Of a stretch of DNA of 64,000 bases, positions 1-11,307 are shown in pieces. The translations under genes were made by a program, and so were the position numbers. This DNA is from Sodalis sp. Psp. GTDB lineage: Bacteria; Pseudomonadota; Gammaproteobacteria; Enterobacterales; Enterobacteriaceae. The notes beneath the pieces are model-generated. The model was not told the origin of the DNA. It saw only the letters and a list, made by a program, of their open reading frames with translations, and searched no databases. The stretch is taken from positions 1 to 64,000 of the forward strand of contig JAHCVB010000004.1 in NCBI GenBank assembly GCA_024648745.1, in the 5' to 3' direction. Position 1 is the first letter of the stretch, and each line of letters starts with the position of its first letter.

Positions 1-322
1 TCAGTATCAATTGTTTGGATTTGGCAGGAAGCTATGCACCTTCTTCCCGGATGAGATATTTAAACAGTTGTGTGCCTACTCCTGATGGTTAATGCTGGAT
101 GAGAAAGGAAGCTGTTTATGTGTCATACTTATAACAGCCACGCGCTACTAGCTAGCTATTAACACTTTTTCATCAGCTTGATTGTGAACTTTAGATCAGC
201 TGAAACATACTGATATTTTTCTTCCACTGCTAGGTTGAACTAAGTAGTTAGCTAAATCTGTTATTTAATCTCATTTTTCACTTACTTTTAAATAAAGTTA
301 TAGTGTATTTATTTAAAAATGA
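1..322. other. Intergenic stretch upstream of argU, nothing recognised
   Basis: No open frame of useful length and no protein similarity I can recognise in either strand. The last 30 bases before the tRNA are AT-rich. It looks like eroded sequence left by lost genes. Confidence 0.5.
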
Positions 323-397
323 TACGCCCTACTGGATTCGAACCAGTGACCGACGGCTTAGAAGGCCGTTGCTCTTATCCAACTGAGCTAAGGGCGC
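323..397 (-). tRNA. argU: tRNA-Arg (anticodon UCU)
   Basis: The reverse complement folds as a complete cloverleaf: acceptor 5' arm GCGCCCT, D arm GCTC/GAGC, anticodon loop CTTCTAA with anticodon TCT, and a T arm with loop TTCGAAT closed by CTGG/CCAG. It would read AGA and AGG codons. It lies beside folD, as argU does in E. coli. Compared with E. coli argU the 3' end has changed: position 72 is T, giving a G1-U72 wobble, the discriminator is A, and the encoded CCA has become TCA. There is also one extra A in the D loop. Function would require CCA repair after processing. Confidence 0.9.
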
Positions 398-578
398 ACA
401 ATGTTATCAATGGTGCTGAATGCGGTTCGGATTATACGAAGCTAATCGTTTGAGTCAATGACTTTCCATCGCTCTATCAGCAGACGTGCTTATTGCATTC
501 TATGCCTGACAGCAAAGTGTGCTTCTGACAAAATAGCGATTTCAGCATGAATTTTACATTGATGGATTTCCGGTGCAG

Positions 579-1451
579 ATGGTAGCAAAAATAATTGATG
601 GTAAATTTATTGCCCAGCTGGTCAGGAGTAAAGTGGCCGCACGGGTTCAGGAACGGCTGAAAGTGGGCAAACGCGCACCAGGACTGGCGGTGGTGCTTGT
701 GAGCGACGATCCCGCTTCACAAGTTTATGTCTCCAGTAAGCGCAAGGCTTGTGAAGATGTTGGGTTTATCTCTTTTTTCTATGATCTGCCTAGTACAGTA
801 ACGGAAGCGGAATTGCTGTCTCTGATCAACCAACTGAATGCTGATGGTCGTGTGGACGGAATTTTGGTGCAGTTGCCGCTTCCGGCTGGTATTAACAGCA
901 CCAACCTACTAGAGCACATTGCGCCAGATAAAGATGTTGACGGTTTCCATCCGTATAATGTTGGCCGTCTGTGCCAGCGTGTACCGCTATTGCGACCTTG
1001 TACGCCGCGAGGCATTGTGACATTGCTTGAATGCTATCACATTAATACGTTTGGTCTGAACGCCGTCGTGGTCGGCGCCTCCAATATCGTCGGCCGGCCA
1101 ATGAGTCTTGAATTACTACTGGCTGGCTGTACCGTGACTGTTACCCATCGTTTCACGCGCGACTTACGGAGACATATCGAAAATGCTGATCTGTTGGTAG
1201 TGGCGATTGGCAAAGCAGGCTTTATTCCCGGCGCGTGGATAAAGCCTGGCGCGGTGGTAATGGACATAGGGATCAATTGCTTGGAGAACGGTAGAATCGT
1301 CGGAGATGTAGATTATGCCAGCGCTACTAAGCGGGCCGCCTATATCACACCGGTTCCAGGTGGCGTTGGTCCGATGACAGTAGCCACCCTCATCCAGAAT
1401 ACTTTGCAAGCCTGTGAAGATTATCACGATACCGCCTCACCAATGACATGA
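579..1451 (+). CDS. folD: Bifunctional methylenetetrahydrofolate dehydrogenase / methenyltetrahydrofolate cyclohydrolase FolD
   Basis: Cytosolic folate enzyme interconverting 5,10-methylene-, methenyl- and 10-formyl-tetrahydrofolate, which feeds purine and formyl-Met synthesis. From the ATG at 579 the product is 290 aa, close to the usual 288. An upstream in-frame GTG at 573 adds two residues and is less likely, since family members begin M-x-A-K-I-I-D-G-K. Visible motifs are the Y-V-S-S-K-R-K-A-C segment with the catalytic Lys (about residue 54), Q-L-P-L-P, the D-K-D-V-D-G-F-H-P loop, the nucleotide-binding GASNIVGRP and the C-terminal [10 protein letters not shown]. It converges on cysS, with a short inverted repeat (GAACAT/ATGTTC) between them. 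Confidence 0.96.
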   Translation: MVAKIIDGKFIAQLVRSKVAARVQERLKVGKRAPGLAVVLVSDDPASQVYVSSKRKACEDVGFISFFYDLPSTVTEAELLSLINQLNADGRVDGILVQLPLPAGINSTNLLEHIAPDKDVDGFHPYNVGRLCQRVPLLRPCTPRGIVTLLECYHINTFGLNAVVVGASNIVGRPMSLELLLAGCTVTVTHRFTRDLRRHIENADLLVVAIGKAGFIPGAWIKPGAVVMDIGINCLENGRIVGDVDYASATKRAAYITPVPGGVGPMTVATLIQNTLQACEDYHDTASPMT

Positions 1452-1510
1452 TCATGATAACATTCCCATGAACATACACATGTTCACTTACGCTAATGTT
1501 CTTTAAGTTG

Positions 1511-2893
1511 TTAACCTCGGCGCCAGGTTGTGTCTCGCTGATTGTCAACCAATTTAATACCCATGGCGGTTAGTTTAGCTTTGATTTTGTCTGCCAGTAT
1601 CCACTGGCAAGCTTTACGTGCGTCATTGCGTTGCTGAATCAACGCGTTAATTTCTATGTTTTTGTCATCTGCCAAGGTGCTATGCTGTAAGAAGGTGGCT
1701 GGATCTTGCTTAAGTAGCCCTAAAACGCTAGCCAGTTGTCGCAAGATGGCTGCCAAGCCATGTGCTGCCGTCAAATTATTAGCTTTGAGACGATTGACCT
1801 TATGCGCTATATTGAACAATATAGAGTAAGCTTCTGGAGTATTAAAATCATCGTCCATCGCGGCGATGAATTGCGCGATAAAATTTTTATCACTGCAGGG
1901 TTTGGCCGTCATATCAGTGTCAAGCAGAGCTGTGTACAAGCGTTTGAGTGCCGCATGCGCCTGTTTGAGATTATCTTCATTGTAGTTAAGCTGACTACGG
2001 TAATGGGCAGACATTAGAAAATACCGGACCGTTTCAGCGTTGTAATATGCTAGGGCATTACGTACGGTGAAAAAGTTGCCTAGTGACTTGGACATCTTTT
2101 CATGATCGACCATTACCATGCCAGAATGCATCCAGAAATTGACATAAGGACCGTCGTGGGCGCAAGTGGATTGCGCGATTTCATTTTCATGGTGTGGAAA
2201 AATCAAGTCCGATCCGCCTCCGTGAATGTCGAAATGATGACCAAGCTGCTGACTGTTCATGGCGGAACACTCGATATGCCAGCCTGGACGGCCTTCACCC
2301 CACGGTGATGCCCAGCTTGGCTCGCCGGGTTTCGACATTTTCCACAATACAAAATCCATCGGATTATATTTTACATCAGCTACTTCCACGTGATCTTTAA
2401 CCTGAAGTTTCGTCAAGACCTGGCGTGATAAGATGCCGTAATCACTATTACTGTCTACCGAAAACATCACATCACCGTTGGTGGCTACATAAGCGTGCCC
2501 TCGATCAATAAGCTGCCCGACTAGCTCAATAATCGCATCTATAAAGTGCGTAGCGTGCGGTTCATGGTCCGGGCGTAGAATATTCAGTCGATCAAAATCA
2601 TGATGCATCTCATTAATCATCCGATCGGTTAGTTGCTGAAAAGGTTCGTTGTTTTCAGCGGCACGGCGAATTATTTTATCTTCAATATCGGTGATATTGC
2701 GTACGTAAGTGACTTTGTAGCCACGATAGCGTAGATAGCGCATCACTACGTCGAAAGCAACGAAAGTGCGCCCATGACCGATATGGCAGAGATCATACAC
2801 GGTAATGCCGCACACATACATATTAACTTTACCGGCATGGATAGGTTTAAATTCTTCTTTTTGGCGTGTCAAGGTATTAAAAATCTTTAGCAT
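1511..2893 (-). CDS. cysS: Cysteinyl-tRNA synthetase
   Basis: Class I aminoacyl-tRNA synthetase that charges tRNA-Cys in the cytosol. It is 460 aa against 461 in E. coli. The N-terminal Rossmann fold carries the HIGH motif (H-I-G-H about residues 37-40), and KMSKS lies near residue 270. The zinc ligands of the family are present: Cys in Y-V-C-G, Cys in H-I-E-C-S, and His and Glu in P-H-H-E-N-E. The anticodon-binding helical domain is complete and ends T-W-R-R-G. Gene order folD/cysS/ppiB/lpxH matches the enterobacterial arrangement. It is essential, so retention is expected. Confidence 0.97.
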   Translation of the reverse strand: MLKIFNTLTRQKEEFKPIHAGKVNMYVCGITVYDLCHIGHGRTFVAFDVVMRYLRYRGYKVTYVRNITDIEDKIIRRAAENNEPFQQLTDRMINEMHHDFDRLNILRPDHEPHATHFIDAIIELVGQLIDRGHAYVATNGDVMFSVDSNSDYGILSRQVLTKLQVKDHVEVADVKYNPMDFVLWKMSKPGEPSWASPWGEGRPGWHIECSAMNSQQLGHHFDIHGGGSDLIFPHHENEIAQSTCAHDGPYVNFWMHSGMVMVDHEKMSKSLGNFFTVRNALAYYNAETVRYFLMSAHYRSQLNYNEDNLKQAHAALKRLYTALLDTDMTAKPCSDKNFIAQFIAAMDDDFNTPEAYSILFNIAHKVNRLKANNLTAAHGLAAILRQLASVLGLLKQDPATFLQHSTLADDKNIEINALIQQRNDARKACQWILADKIKAKLTAMGIKLVDNQRDTTWRRG

Positions 2894-3249
2894 TGAACAT
2901 CACTCCACATGTCTTCTTAGGCGTTTAGTGGTAAAGTTAGAAAAACCTACGAGACATTAACCCTGTGAAGCCCGCAGCCTCTTACAGTGGCTTATGACCG
3001 CATTCCCTGATGTAGTTGGTAAAAGGCAACGCAAGCATAACCAACAATACCACTCAACATGGCAAAAGAAGCATAAACAGCTAGTTTTATTTAATACAGA
3101 AAAGAATATGTCAGTTGCCAGACTACACTTCGGATAAAGCAGTAAACTAGACCGCAGTGGCACGGTACAGTGCTAAATCGGATAGCAAGCCAGAGTTGTA
3201 CTATAAAACCCCTCAGTCCGTGCGCTTTACTTTTCAGGGTATTTTTAAT
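2894..3249. other. Intergenic region between cysS and the ppiB remnant
   Basis: This holds the divergent promoter region of cysS and the dead ppiB. A short open frame on the minus strand (2957-3163) resembles no protein I know and is probably chance. Confidence 0.4.
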
Positions 3250-3686
3250 ATGGTTACTTTAATTCCAATCACGACGGTATTTTTATCTGCGTAGTTTTGG
3301 ATGAAAATATTCCATTAATCCTTAATCATTACCGCTAATAATACCATTTTCATCTCATAATTAATGATTTCTAATCTATGGGTATCTGGTTTTTAAGCAT
3401 GATATAACTCTAGAAGGCTACACAGGAGCTGGTGAAAAACGAAACTAACAACACACTTGTAGCATGTTGGTAATACATACCGGTGATCTTCATTCTGTCA
3501 CCGGACAATAATTACGGCCTTGAATAACTTTCAACACTTTTAGTCTGAGAAAGACAAAGATAAGTAGTGGGGTATTGCATATTTGCCGAAGTGACCGACG
3601 GCATGTGATGTAGTCGAAAATTAAATATGCATCAGGACGTATCAAAGGATAATATTACTACTTCGTCACAGGGTAGTTCTGCCGAC
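3250..3686 (+). pseudogene. ppiB: Peptidyl-prolyl cis-trans isomerase B (cyclophilin) remnant
   Basis: Three pieces of E. coli PpiB can be read here in shifting frames. The start at 3250 reads M-V-T-L and then, after a frameshift, N-H-D-G-I-F-I with V-L-D-E-N-I-P, matching MVTFHTNHGDIVIKTFDDKAP. A middle block reads V-K-N-E-T-N-N and D-L-H-S-V-T-G-Q (compare IKNEANN and PHSATAQ). The end reads [10 protein letters not shown] (compare the PpiB tail MHQDVPKEDV). Stops and frameshifts prevent expression of a whole enzyme. Position between cysS and lpxH is the ancestral one. The last 20 codons remain open and in frame with lpxH. Confidence 0.8.
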
Positions 3687-4421
3687 GTGTCAACTCTGTT
3701 TGTCGCGGATATCCACCTACGTGGACAAGAGTCGGCCATTACTGTCGATTTTCTTCATTTTTTACGAACACGCGCTGTCACTGCTAAAGCGCTGTATATT
3801 CTTGGTGATTTGTTTGAAATCTGGATAGGCGATGATGATCCTAACCCGTTGCATCAGATCATTGCAGCAGCGTTGAAAGCACTGAATCAACGCGGTATCC
3901 CTTGTTACTTTATTCATGGAAACCGTGATTTTTTGCTCGGCAAATGTTACGCCACCGTCTGTGGAGTGACATTGTTGCCAGCACAACAGGTATTACAACT
4001 TTACGGTCGGCGCATCGTCATTCTGCATGGAGATACTCTGTGCACAGATGATGCTAATTACCAAAATTTTCGGAGCAGGGTTCGTCAGCGCTGGCTACAG
4101 CGGCTGTTTTTGAGCCTGCCACTGTGGCTGCGACTACGGATCGCTGACAGAATGCGCTCCAACAGTATGCGCGTCAATAATGATAATAAGACTGCTGACA
4201 TCATAGATGTCAATCCGCAGACAGTAATGGCAATGATGGAGCGCACCAGTGCTGCGGTCATGATTCACGGACATACCCACCGACCTGCAGTTCATTGTTT
4301 ACCAGGAGAGCGCTACCGGGCTGTATTGGGAGCTTGGTACCATCGAGGGTCGGCAATTGAAGTAAATTCGGCTGGAGTGACGCTGATCGAGTTTTCTTTT
4401 AGAAAGAGATTGCAGTCGTAG
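3687..4421 (+). CDS. lpxH: UDP-2,3-diacylglucosamine diphosphatase LpxH (lipid A synthesis)
   Basis: Peripheral inner-membrane calcineurin-like phosphoesterase that hydrolyses UDP-2,3-diacylglucosamine to lipid X and UMP. Metal-binding motifs are in order: V-A-D-I-H-L, G-D-L-F-E, H-G-N-R-D, H-G-D-T-L and G-H-T-H-R-P. I place the start at the GTG 3687, which gives [11 protein letters not shown] aligned to the E. coli start MATLFIADLHL and 244 aa (E. coli 240). The frame is open further up to an ATG at 3627, but those 20 residues are the tail of dead ppiB, so the longer form is either an annotation trap or a new N-terminal extension. Presence implies this organism still makes lipid A. Confidence 0.9.
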   Translation: MSTLFVADIHLRGQESAITVDFLHFLRTRAVTAKALYILGDLFEIWIGDDDPNPLHQIIAAALKALNQRGIPCYFIHGNRDFLLGKCYATVCGVTLLPAQQVLQLYGRRIVILHGDTLCTDDANYQNFRSRVRQRWLQRLFLSLPLWLRLRIADRMRSNSMRVNNDNKTADIIDVNPQTVMAMMERTSAAVMIHGHTHRPAVHCLPGERYRAVLGAWYHRGSAIEVNSAGVTLIEFSFRKRLQS

Positions 4422-5199
4422 AACTTCGGGGTAAATCTCGGCTGTATGAAGAAGTCATTTTCCCTCTCCGGTACAGTCGCCATGATTTGACACTCTAGCT
4501 CAGAGTTTCCACTAGCATAAACTTTTCCATTATCAGTTTTTTCTTCTAATCAGCACTAGGCCCTGCGAGGGCAGCAAATGTCGTCACCTAGGGTATAATC
4601 TACTTGCGGCGCTATTGTGCTCGCATGAAACATAATTGATTTGGTCATTGAGTTAGGTCAACATAATAGCTTAATGGAAACGGTAAGTGGTTGCTCGCTT
4701 AACAGCTATTAATTGATCAGTTTATTGATGTTATGGTATCATAATAAAGAGTAGATTATTCAGATTAATTATAGTGATGGAGTTGATAATGCCGTATTTC
4801 GGTAAAGTATTTGCGCAACCAGTAAATTTTCATATAGTTGGATACATTATGTACTGGACGATGGCAGTAGTGTTCAAGTCAGTCTGATTCGAAGTGGCTT
4901 CAGTTTGTCATGTCCTGCAAATAATGCTCATGTGATCTACGACTCGGGCGGCTAGCTGTTGCCTAATTTAGATGTCATTTGATGATTTTGCTTTTGTCGG
5001 AGGGGAGCATGTCGAATTTTCCGGCTGTGCTGGCAGGAAAATACTTTTTTACTTTTTCTTTAAATTTGAGTTGAACCATTGTAATTTTTTGCTCTTTAGC
5101 TGTATTTTTTGAAATATATGATAAGTACCTTTACAGGCCGGAAAAATTGCGACCTAGTGGTTTTTTGCTCTCTAGTAACAAAAGAGGAGTCTTCAACCT
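4422..5199. other. Gene-free region between lpxH and the qmcA remnant
   Basis: E. coli has purE and purK next to lpxH; I could find no recognisable trace of either here. The sequence is AT-rich with no credible frame. A ribosome-binding sequence (AGAGGAG) at its right end belongs to the qmcA remnant. Confidence 0.4.
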
Positions 5200-6088
5200 A
5201 TGCTAATGGTTATTCTAGTTCTAATCGTGCTCTCCCTTATTGTGATCGCCACAGGTATCAAGATTGTTCCACAGAGCCTATCAATGGACGGTTGAGAAAT
5301 TCGGCCGATTTACTCGGCTTTTAAAGCCAGGCCTGAATCTGGTGGTACCATTTATGGATCACATAGGCCATAAGATAAACATGATGGAGCAGGTTCTAGA
5401 TATTCCCCTAGGAAATCATCTTCAAAGATAACGCTAAAGTCACTATCGACGCCGTCTGTTTTATTCAGACAGTGAATGCAGCGCGTATAGCCTTATGAAG
5501 TCAACAATTTGGAACAGGTGAGATTCTTAACCTGACGATGACCAATATCCGTACTGTGCTAGGCACGATGGAACTGGATGAGATGTTGCCGCAGCGTGAT
5601 AGCATTAATGTCCGGCTGTTTCAAATCGTTGATGAAGCAACTAACCCATGGGGGGGTAGTAAAAGTCACCCGTGTGGAGATCCGCGACGTCCGACCGTCA
5701 GCGGAGATGATTTCCGATATGAATGCCCAGATGAAAGCGGAGCGTACTAAGTGCGCCGATATCCTGGAAGCTGAGGGGGTGCGCCAGTCGGCTATCTTGC
5801 GCGCTGAAGGAGAAAAGCAGTCGCAAATTCTGAAAGCGGAAGGAAAGCGGCAATCTGCCGAGGCAGAAGCCCGTGCCACCAAGATGATTTTTGACACAAT
5901 TGCCACCGGAAATGTACAAGCAATCAATTGCTTTGTGGCACAAAATACACCGAGACACTGCAAAAATCGGCTCAGCAAGTAACAGCAAAGTGATCATGAT
6001 TCCGTTGGATACCAGTAATCTCATGGGTGCCATTAGCGGTATCACTGAATTAATTCATGATGGAAGTAAATCCAATTGGAGAAGCTAA
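5200..6088 (+). pseudogene. qmcA: SPFH/band-7 membrane protein QmcA remnant
   Basis: An ATG at 5200 behind a good Shine-Dalgarno opens a membrane anchor (M-L-M-V-I-L-V-L-I-V-L-S-L-I) and T-G-I-K-I-V-P-Q, as in QmcA (YbbK). The frame is then lost. The rest of the protein is legible across several frames: [35 protein letters not shown], the coiled-coil repeats [19 protein letters not shown], and the end S-N-L-M-G-A-I-S-G-I-T-E-L-I. At least three frameshifts separate these blocks, and a run of G residues near 5650 marks one of them. The gene is dead but recent enough to be nearly full length. The 274 bases between it and hemH hold nothing recognisable. Confidence 0.88.
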
Positions 6089-6362
6089 CGACACTGGTGA
6101 TCATGCGCATTTCATACGTGCGCATTCATAAAATGAATCTACGCATATTCTAGCGAGTAGCAGCGGACACTCCGAAAAGGAAAGCATACTTCGCATTTGT
6201 CTTATTATATTAGCGCGCTTCTTGTGAAGCTGCCGGTTCATGCACTCTATGAGTTATTTTGTTGTTCTGTTCTAGTTGAGTTGTAGCGCATCTCTATCCG
6301 CTAAGGTAGCAGCAGGTAATAAATACTGTCTATCTATATTGGCATGGTGGGTGGTTGTGCCT

Positions 6363-7328
6363 TTATCTCAACTCGGCTACAATCAGTTGCTGCAGTAAAT
6401 CGATATGGGCCGCATCATCATTTAGCGCAGGAATATATTGAAACGAGGCACCGCCAGCATGCTCGAATATTTCCCGGTTTTTTATCTGGATTTCCTCCAG
6501 CGTTTCCAGACAATCGGCGGCGAACCCCGGGCAAAGCAACTGTACATGTTTAACGCCCTGTGATGGCAGGATTTTCATGGTTTCATCAGTGGCGGGAAGC
6601 AACCAAGAATCACGGCCGAATCGTGACTGAAAGGTCATAATCACTTGCTGTTCCGGATAGTTCAGCGCCATTGTCAATACCCGACGGGTGGCTTCGCACC
6701 GCTGCAGATAGTCATCTCCCTTTTCAATGTAGCGCTGCGGTATGCCATGAAATGATATCACCAGCCGATCTGGCTTGCCATGTTGGAAAAATGCATTTTC
6801 GACACTCGATTTGAGTGCGGTGATATAAGCCGGATGCTCCGCGTAATCGCGGATAAAACTGACAGACGGCAAGCGATGATACCTGGTCAGGATCTTAGCC
6901 ACCGCATCCCATATAGCAGCACTAGTGGAACAGGAATATTGCGGGTATAGCGGTAAGATCACTAAACGGGTAATGTCTTGAGAAAGGAGTCGCGTAATCG
7001 CCTGCGGTAGCGAAGGCTGGCCGTAACTCATCGCCAGCTCTACCGCTATGTCTGGAAATCTGGCGGCCAGCGCTTGTTGCTGGCGGCAGCTGTAAACCAT
7101 AAGCGGTGAGCCATCCTCTCTCCAAATGCTTTGATACTGCTTGACTACTCGTGTCGAACGCAGCGGCAGAATGATACCGTACAGCAGCGGTAACCACAAT
7201 ATGCGTGGGGTATCCACCACGCGCCGATCACTGAGGAATTCGGCCAAATAACGTTTGACCTCCTTGGGAGTGGGAGCTTGCGGCGTACCCAGGTTAACCA
7301 ACAATACGCCGTATTTTTCCTGCTTCAT
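6363..7328 (-). CDS. hemH: Ferrochelatase
   Basis: Inserts ferrous iron into protoporphyrin IX, the last step of haem synthesis, at the inner membrane face. From the ATG at 7328 the product is 321 aa (E. coli 320) and begins [17 protein letters not shown] Shine-Dalgarno GGAAAC precedes it, and the 33 in-frame codons upstream are not conserved. Conserved blocks include [16 protein letters not shown], the metal-site His in S-F-H-G-I-P-Q-R-Y, and [15 protein letters not shown]. Order hemH-adk-htpG follows E. coli. Its retention contrasts with the dead hemL at 27-28 kb. Confidence 0.95.
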   Translation of the reverse strand: MKQEKYGVLLVNLGTPQAPTPKEVKRYLAEFLSDRRVVDTPRILWLPLLYGIILPLRSTRVVKQYQSIWREDGSPLMVYSCRQQQALAARFPDIAVELAMSYGQPSLPQAITRLLSQDITRLVILPLYPQYSCSTSAAIWDAVAKILTRYHRLPSVSFIRDYAEHPAYITALKSSVENAFFQHGKPDRLVISFHGIPQRYIEKGDDYLQRCEATRRVLTMALNYPEQQVIMTFQSRFGRDSWLLPATDETMKILPSQGVKHVQLLCPGFAADCLETLEEIQIKNREIFEHAGGASFQYIPALNDDAAHIDLLQQLIVAELR

Positions 7329-7677
7329 GCTGTTTCCTTTTGTCGCCAGTGCTAACCACTGAAATTTATCTAGGTTAAACACGCTTTGTGTTGTAGTCGA
7401 AAATCTAATTTTAAGAATGATGCTCACTCAATATAATTGCAATTAGGTGATGTCTACAATGATACCAATTATCACAACATGGAGGTAAAAGTGAAGAAAA
7501 CTAGGAAAACTTCTACCGAAAAGGGGCTATTACTTAGTCCCCGGTTCTTTTGCACGCTGAGAACGCAATCTTTTACCGATGTCCACATCGTGGAATAACC
7601 AATTTGCGCTGACGTCACCTCTTCAGTCTCCCATTCGACGCGAATATCAGTCAAAAACGGTAGTTCAGCACTAATAG

Positions 7678-8746
<1,069 letters not shown>

Positions 8747-10636
8747 TTAGACACTTAGTAGGTGGTTAATGCGGTAAATAAACTGATTGGGATTTTCTAG
8801 CGTACCACATTCAACTAGTAACGCTTGGTCTAGCATTAATTCCACCCATTCTTCAAACGCCTTGTCGTCGCTGATATTAGCAATGCGTTTTACTAGCGCA
8901 TGATCCGGATTTAGTTCAAAAATATATTTAATCTCTGGTGTGGTCTGACCGGCTACGGCGAACATTTTAGCCATCTGTGTGGTTATATCATGGGAATCAG
9001 TAGTAACAACTGCTGGCGTATCGATCAGTCGATGTGTCAACTTCACTTCTTTAACACGTTTACCAAGATAGGTTTGCACACGTTTCACTAAAGGCTCCAG
9101 CGCCTTTTCAGCATCTTTCTGTTCTTCGATTGCCTCGTCATAAGCCAATTTATCCAGCGACGGATCGGCCTTGTTAATCGACTGAAATGCTTTTCCTTCA
9201 AATTCCGTCAGATAACTCATCATCCATTCATCGACGCGATCGGATAGCAACAACACTTCGATAGCTTTCTTGCGCAACATTTCCAAGTGCGGGCTATTTT
9301 TGGCAGCAGAATAACTGTTAGCGGTGATGTAGTAAATTTTTTCCTGACCTTCCACCATGCGTCTGACATACGCTTCTAGTGACACGGTTTGCTTAGAGCT
9401 GTTACTATGCGTTGATGAAAAACGCAGTAGTTTGGCGATTGTCTCTCTGTTGGTGGGATCTTCAGCCAGTCCTTCTTTCAGTATTAGTCCAAATTGCTGC
9501 CAGAATGATTGATATTGTTTATCATTATCCTTGACTAGCTTTTCCAGCATCGACAGGACACGTTTGATCAGTGCGCCTTTCATGTTCTGTGTAATACGAC
9601 TATCCTGTAAGGTTTCACGCGACACATTTAGAGGCAGATCATTGGAATCAATAAGCCCCTTTACAAAGCGTAAGTAATTCGGCATGAATTGCTCAGCATC
9701 ATCCATAATAAACACGCGTTGCACATAAAGTTTTAATCCGTGTTTGTACTGATGGTTCCACATATTCCAAGGAGCTTGCATCGGGATATAGAGCAGGCTG
9801 GTGTATTCCTGTTTCCCTTCGACGCGATTATGGCTCCAGCTTAATGGATCGCTGAAATCATGAGACAGATGTTTATAGAATTCTTTATATTCTTCATCGC
9901 TGATATCAGCCTTATTGCGGGTCCACAGTGCCTGTGCTTTATTGGTTTTTTCCCAGGTAATGACGTCTTCATGGCAACCTTTTTCGTTACTCGTGGTGCG
10001 GGTCTCAATTTCTACCGGTAGCGAAATATGATCGGAATATTTTCCGATGATGCTCTTAAGTCGCTGATTGTCTAGGAATTCATCTTCGCCTTTGCGCAGA
10101 TATAGAGTAATTGTCGTTCCACGTTCCAGTTTGGTGATATCGGCAATGGTGTAGTTGTCTTCGCCGCTTGATTCCCAGAATACCCCTTCATGGGTTTTAG
10201 CGCCGGCAGCCCGGGTGCATACGGTGATCTTGTCGGCCACAATAAAAGCCGAATAGAATCCAACGCCAAACTGACCAATAAATTGATTGTCTTTCAGTTG
10301 ATTAGAACCCATCGATTCAAGGAAAGATTTAGTGCCGGATTTGGCAATTGTTCCCAAGTTGCTAATTACTTCATCGCGACGCATACCGATGCCATTATCG
10401 CTTAGGGTAATGGTGCGTTTTTTTTTATCGTAGGACAGACGGACGCGCAATTCGCCATCCCCTTCATATAAATCCGGCTGAGATAGGGCGCGAAAGCGCA
10501 GTTTATCTGCTGCATCTGAAGCGTTAGAAATCAGTTCGCGTAGGAAAATTTCTTTATTGGAATAAAGGGAATGAATCATCAGATGAAGTAAAGATTTCAC
10601 TTCCGATTGAAATCCATGGGTTTCTTGTTCTTTCAT
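8747..10636 (-). CDS. htpG: Chaperone HtpG (Hsp90)
   Basis: ATP-dependent cytosolic chaperone dimer. From the ATG at 10636 ([13 protein letters not shown]) it is 629 aa, near the E. coli 624; an alternative ATG lies two codons upstream. The N-terminal GHKL ATPase domain has [15 protein letters not shown] and G-Q-F-G-V-G-F-Y-S. The middle domain has P-L-N-V-S-R-E and the C-terminal dimerisation domain is present. In E. coli recR lies between htpG and ybaB; here it is gone. A heat-shock-like -35 lies upstream. Confidence 0.96.
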   Translation of the reverse strand: MKEQETHGFQSEVKSLLHLMIHSLYSNKEIFLRELISNASDAADKLRFRALSQPDLYEGDGELRVRLSYDKKKRTITLSDNGIGMRRDEVISNLGTIAKSGTKSFLESMGSNQLKDNQFIGQFGVGFYSAFIVADKITVCTRAAGAKTHEGVFWESSGEDNYTIADITKLERGTTITLYLRKGEDEFLDNQRLKSIIGKYSDHISLPVEIETRTTSNEKGCHEDVITWEKTNKAQALWTRNKADISDEEYKEFYKHLSHDFSDPLSWSHNRVEGKQEYTSLLYIPMQAPWNMWNHQYKHGLKLYVQRVFIMDDAEQFMPNYLRFVKGLIDSNDLPLNVSRETLQDSRITQNMKGALIKRVLSMLEKLVKDNDKQYQSFWQQFGLILKEGLAEDPTNRETIAKLLRFSSTHSNSSKQTVSLEAYVRRMVEGQEKIYYITANSYSAAKNSPHLEMLRKKAIEVLLLSDRVDEWMMSYLTEFEGKAFQSINKADPSLDKLAYDEAIEEQKDAEKALEPLVKRVQTYLGKRVKEVKLTHRLIDTPAVVTTDSHDITTQMAKMFAVAGQTTPEIKYIFELNPDHALVKRIANISDDKAFEEWVELMLDQALLVECGTLENPNQFIYRINHLLSV

Positions 10637-10696
10637 ATTCATTTTACCTCAATCTACAATGCCCTGGCTTTTCTGCACACACAGATGCTCGATTTG

Positions 10697-10726
10697 CTGC
10701 TGGAAGAGAATAGCACACATTTCAAG
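10697..10726 (-). promoter_or_regulatory. Possible decayed sigma-32 promoter of htpG
   Basis: A perfect heat-shock -35, CTTGAAA (10726 to 10720), lies about 85 bases upstream of htpG, as in E. coli. The expected CCCCATnT at -10 is poor: the best alignment, after 15 bases, is TCCAGCAG. This is either a weakened promoter or a chance -35. Confidence 0.4.
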
Positions 10727-10955
10727 ACTCCTGTTAGATGAAGGTGTGATAAATCCACACAGTGGCCGATTTTAGACGCTTGGGTCAAAATATCTACTCT
10801 AAGGACGCATTCACCGCTGCAATCATGCCGTAGATAAATAAAAACCATGTGTGGCGATGACGCTTTGAAGACAAAGCAAGACTTTCGTGAATTTCTCTAA
10901 AACGTAACTTGCATCAAAGCGGTATTTTAAAACCAGGAGGAGCTGAATTCTATTA

Positions 10956-11246
10956 TTAGAATACGGTGGCTATTTTTTCCTTTTGGGTTTCAGCAATACG
11001 GCGGACGGCGTCATTGAACGCCGCGGTGATCAAATCTTCCAGCATATCTTTATCATCTTCCAATAAACTGGGATCAATTCTGACATAGCGGCAGTTGTGC
11101 TCACCATTGATGATTACCTGAACTAGGCCGGCACCCGACTCGCCGGTGACTTCTAGTTGTGCACTTTCTTTCTGAATCCGCTGTATTTTTTCCTGAATTT
11201 GCTGGGCTTGTTTCATCAAATTTCCCATTTTATCTTTACTAAACAT
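10956..11246 (-). CDS. ybaB: Nucleoid-associated protein YbaB/EbfC, C-terminally truncated
   Basis: Small DNA-binding dimer of the YbaB/EbfC family. The 96 aa cover nearly the full protein: [23 protein letters not shown] and D-P-S-L-L-E-D-D-K align without gaps to E. coli YbaB (109 aa). Translation ends at I-A-T-V-F followed by three stops in a row (TAA TAA TAG). Beyond them, in the same frame, the sequence still reads N-S-A-P-P-G-F-K-I-P-L, matching the E. coli tail L-P-P-G-F-K-M-P-F. The truncation is therefore a recent nonsense change and not an assembly of unrelated sequence. It lies downstream of dnaX, as usual. Confidence 0.9.
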   Translation of the reverse strand: MFSKDKMGNLMKQAQQIQEKIQRIQKESAQLEVTGESGAGLVQVIINGEHNCRYVRIDPSLLEDDKDMLEDLITAAFNDAVRRIAETQKEKIATVF

Positions 11247-11307
11247 AGTTTTTCTCTGTTGTTACATCGGGTCGTATTGGCGACATCTTTACCACAGTGC
11301 GGCTAGG

